From NCBI GenBank assembly GCA_023433835.1, contig JAEYTW010000140.1, positions 1 to 7,053 on the forward strand: a stretch of DNA of 7,053 nt, read 5' to 3'. Positions 5,776 to 7,053 of this stretch are shown here, piece by piece. The position numbers and the translations under genes are program-made. Every line of letters starts with the position of its first letter. The stretch's first letter is position 1. This DNA is from Pseudomonadota bacterium (lineage in GTDB: Bacteria > Pseudomonadota > Alphaproteobacteria > Ferrovibrionales > Ferrovibrionaceae). The notes beneath the pieces were generated by a model. It worked only from the letters and a program-made list of their open reading frames with translations. It had not been told where the DNA came from and ran no database searches.

Positions 5776-6089
5776 AGCATCTCGCTGCCGCGTGTCTCGC
5801 CTTTCTGGCCTTGCCGGTGCTGGCCGAGACGCCGATCGCGCTGAAATCGATCAGCGTCTCGCTGCCCGACGGGCTGGAGATGTTTCCCGGCGGCCCGGCG
5901 GCAGAGGTGGTCAACAATAACTGCCTGACCTGCCATTCGCGCGAGATGGTGACGGTGCAACCGCCGTTGAGCGGGGCCGAGTGGACCGCTACGGTCGAGA
6001 AGATGCGCAAGGTATTCAAGGCGCCGATCTCGGACGAGGATGCGGCGGCCATCGTCAAGTACCTGTCGGCGACCAACGGCGGGAAATAG
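5772..6089 (+). CDS. sorB: SorB-like monoheme cytochrome c subunit of sulfite dehydrogenase
   Basis: Encodes 105 aa. The first 18 residues (MKHLAAACLAFLALPVLA) are a Sec signal peptide with a likely cut after VLA, leaving a mature protein of about 87 residues. One heme c site is present, CLTCH (Cys51, Cys54, His55), followed by SREMVTVQPPLSGAEW; the sixth, methionine ligand is probably Met59 or Met78, which I cannot settle by eye. The tail KAPISDEDAAAIVKYLSA is typical of small class I cytochromes of the SorB group. It should accept electrons from SorA's molybdenum centre in the periplasm and pass them to the respiratory chain. The start is GTG at 5772, sharing GTGA with the sorA stop, so the two are translationally coupled and probably made in equal amounts. 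Its stop lies 4 bp from the convergent kinase gene's stop. Confidence 0.88.
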   Translation: MKHLAAACLAFLALPVLAETPIALKSISVSLPDGLEMFPGGPAAEVVNNNCLTCHSREMVTVQPPLSGAEWTATVEKMRKVFKAPISDEDAAAIVKYLSATNGGK

Positions 6090-6109
6090 CCGGTCAGGCC
6101 GCCTGCGGC
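6089..6109. terminator. Small stem-loop across the convergent sorB / kinase stops
   Basis: GCCG (6089-6092) pairs with CGGC (6106-6109), and CAGG (6095-6098) with CCTG (6102-6105), giving an 8-bp stem interrupted by a 2-nt bulge (GT) around the 3-nt loop CCG. It spans the gap between two stop codons facing each other, where a two-way terminator would be expected. Only TT follows on the plus strand, and a short ATTT lies a few bases beyond on the minus strand, so the match is poor. Confidence 0.2.
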
Positions 6110-7053
6110 TTCAGCGCCGATATCGCGGCGCTCGCCGCCGCGAAGGCCGGGCGGATACCATGCGCGAGCGCGCCTGCCGCCGGATCGCCGGCCGCGGCCA
6201 GCAGTTCGACGTCGCTGCACAGCGCCGCCATGGCCGGGGCCCCGGCCATGCGCGCCGCGCCGGCCGCGGCATGGGCATGGCGGCGCACGTCGGGCCAGTT
6301 CCCAGCCGCCACGGCCGCTTCCAGCGCATCCAGCTCGGGCTCGGTCGTCTCGACGAAGGTGCCGAGCAGCGCGATCGCCTCCTCGTCCAGCACGCCGAAG
6401 GTCTCGATCACCTGAGCCACGTCGAAAACCGGCAGGCCGTCGGCCGCGACCGGCGCCGGGGCCTCGACCGCCGGCGGCGGCTCGGCATCGGCGAGCCATT
6501 GCGACAGGGCGGCGGCGAGGTCGCGCAGCTCGATCGGCTTGGCGAGGTAGCCGTCCATGCCGGCGGCGGCGCAGATCTTGGCGCTGTCGCCCAGCGCATC
6601 GGCGGTCAGGGCGATGATCGGCAGCCGCCGGCCGTCCTGCAGCGCCTCGGCCACGCGGATGCGCCGGGTCAGTTCGTAGCCGTCCATCTCCGGCATGTGG
6701 CAGTCGGTCAGCAGCAGGCCGTAATGGGTGTCCTGCAAGGCGGCCCAGGCACGCGCGCCGTTGGCCGCGATATCGGCCTGGTAGCCGAGGCGGGAGAGCA
6801 GCTTGCGGATGACGATCTGGTTGGTCGGGTTGTCCTCGGCCACCAGGATCAGCGTGCCGGCGGCCAGTGCCGCCTCGCGGCTCGGCGCCTGGCGTTCGAG
6901 CGGCGCGACGCGCATGGCGATGCCATCGTCGGGCAGGTCGATCGGGCGGTCGGTCGCCTGGGCGATCGCCTTCAGCAGGTCGGCGCGGTGCATCGGCTTG
7001 ACCACCGAACCGGCAAATCCGAGCCGGGCGGGGTGGGCCCGGCGGGGGGGGCG
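6094..7053 (-). CDS. Hybrid sensor histidine kinase, C-terminal part (receiver end, receiver, Hpt)
   Basis: This is the last 319 residues of a larger protein cut by the right edge (numbering from the edge). Residues 1-30 are the end of a first receiver domain, with its Lys in GFAGSVVKPMHRADLLKAI. A complete second receiver follows (about 66-190): acidic patch VAEDNPTNQ, phospho-acceptor Asp117 in LTDCHMPEMDG, switch Thr in IIALTAD, and Lys172 in LAKPIEL. After an Ala/Pro-rich linker comes an Hpt domain (about 210-310) with likely phospho-histidine His261 in AHAAAGAARMAGA. The order receiver-receiver-Hpt at a C-terminus is that of multi-step phosphorelay kinases of the BarA type; sensor and kinase domains would lie beyond the window. 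A GTG at 7005 could be mistaken for the start, but the upstream frame continues the first receiver without a break. Oddity: the usual H-x-x-K-G of Hpt reads H-A-A-A-G here. Convergent with sorB. Confidence 0.88.
   Translation of the reverse strand, partial: RPPRRAHPARLGFAGSVVKPMHRADLLKAIAQATDRPIDLPDDGIAMRVAPLERQAPSREAALAAGTLILVAEDNPTNQIVIRKLLSRLGYQADIAANGARAWAALQDTHYGLLLTDCHMPEMDGYELTRRIRVAEALQDGRRLPIIALTADALGDSAKICAAAGMDGYLAKPIELRDLAAALSQWLADAEPPPAVEAPAPVAADGLPVFDVAQVIETFGVLDEEAIALLGTFVETTEPELDALEAAVAAGNWPDVRRHAHAAAGAARMAGAPAMAALCSDVELLAAAGDPAAGALAHGIRPAFAAASAAISALKPQAA

Noticed and set aside
7044..7051. Run of eight G at the right edge, possible sequencing frameshift in the kinase
   Set aside because: The frame reads continuously through it into the end of a receiver domain (HPARLGFAGSVVKPM). 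Too little sequence remains beyond the run to show any frame error.

Overview
The window is GC-rich, densely coded DNA that looks like an alphaproteobacterial chromosome. The evidence is the G/C-biased third positions, a folate-type TrmFO of alphaproteobacterial character, an NDUFAF6-like squalene/phytoene synthase relative, and a SorA/SorB pair. A member of Rhodospirillales in the broad sense is my best guess, but it rests on general resemblance only. No transposase, phage gene, CRISPR array, tRNA or rRNA was seen, so this reads as ordinary chromosome rather than a mobile island.

Layout from left to right: (1) the 3' end of a squalene/phytoene synthase family gene (+), ending at 416; (2) trmFO (-), 474-1823, convergent with it; (3) a 118-bp divergent spacer; (4) a stand-alone CheY-like response regulator (+), 1942-2373; (5) a 275-bp non-coding stretch, 2374-2648, holding an inverted repeat, a candidate promoter, an eight-codon leader ORF with a near-perfect Shine-Dalgarno, and several nested complementary segments; (6) a complete ABC exporter half-transporter (+), 2649-4502; (7) a 61-bp spacer that is almost entirely one long hairpin; (8) sorA-like sulfite dehydrogenase (+), 4564-5775, and sorB-like cytochrome c (+), 5772-6089, translationally coupled by a 4-bp overlap; (9) the C-terminal part of a hybrid histidine kinase (-), 6094 to the right edge, convergent with sorB.

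The functional themes are tRNA modification (TrmFO), two-component signalling (orphan receiver; hybrid kinase with tandem receivers and an Hpt domain), export across the inner membrane (ABC), and periplasmic sulfite oxidation feeding electrons to cytochrome c (SorAB). I see no single pathway joining them all. The firm functional unit is sorAB.

The most unusual material is in two spacers. Upstream of the ABC exporter, a candidate promoter is followed by a short leader ORF and RNA segments that could pair so as to hide the exporter's ribosome-binding site, an arrangement resembling leader-peptide control of translation. Between the exporter and sorA, a 15-bp stem with a 5-nt loop and an outer 6-bp arm would enclose part of the sorA ribosome-binding site. 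Both are read by eye; no folding energies or conservation tests could be run.
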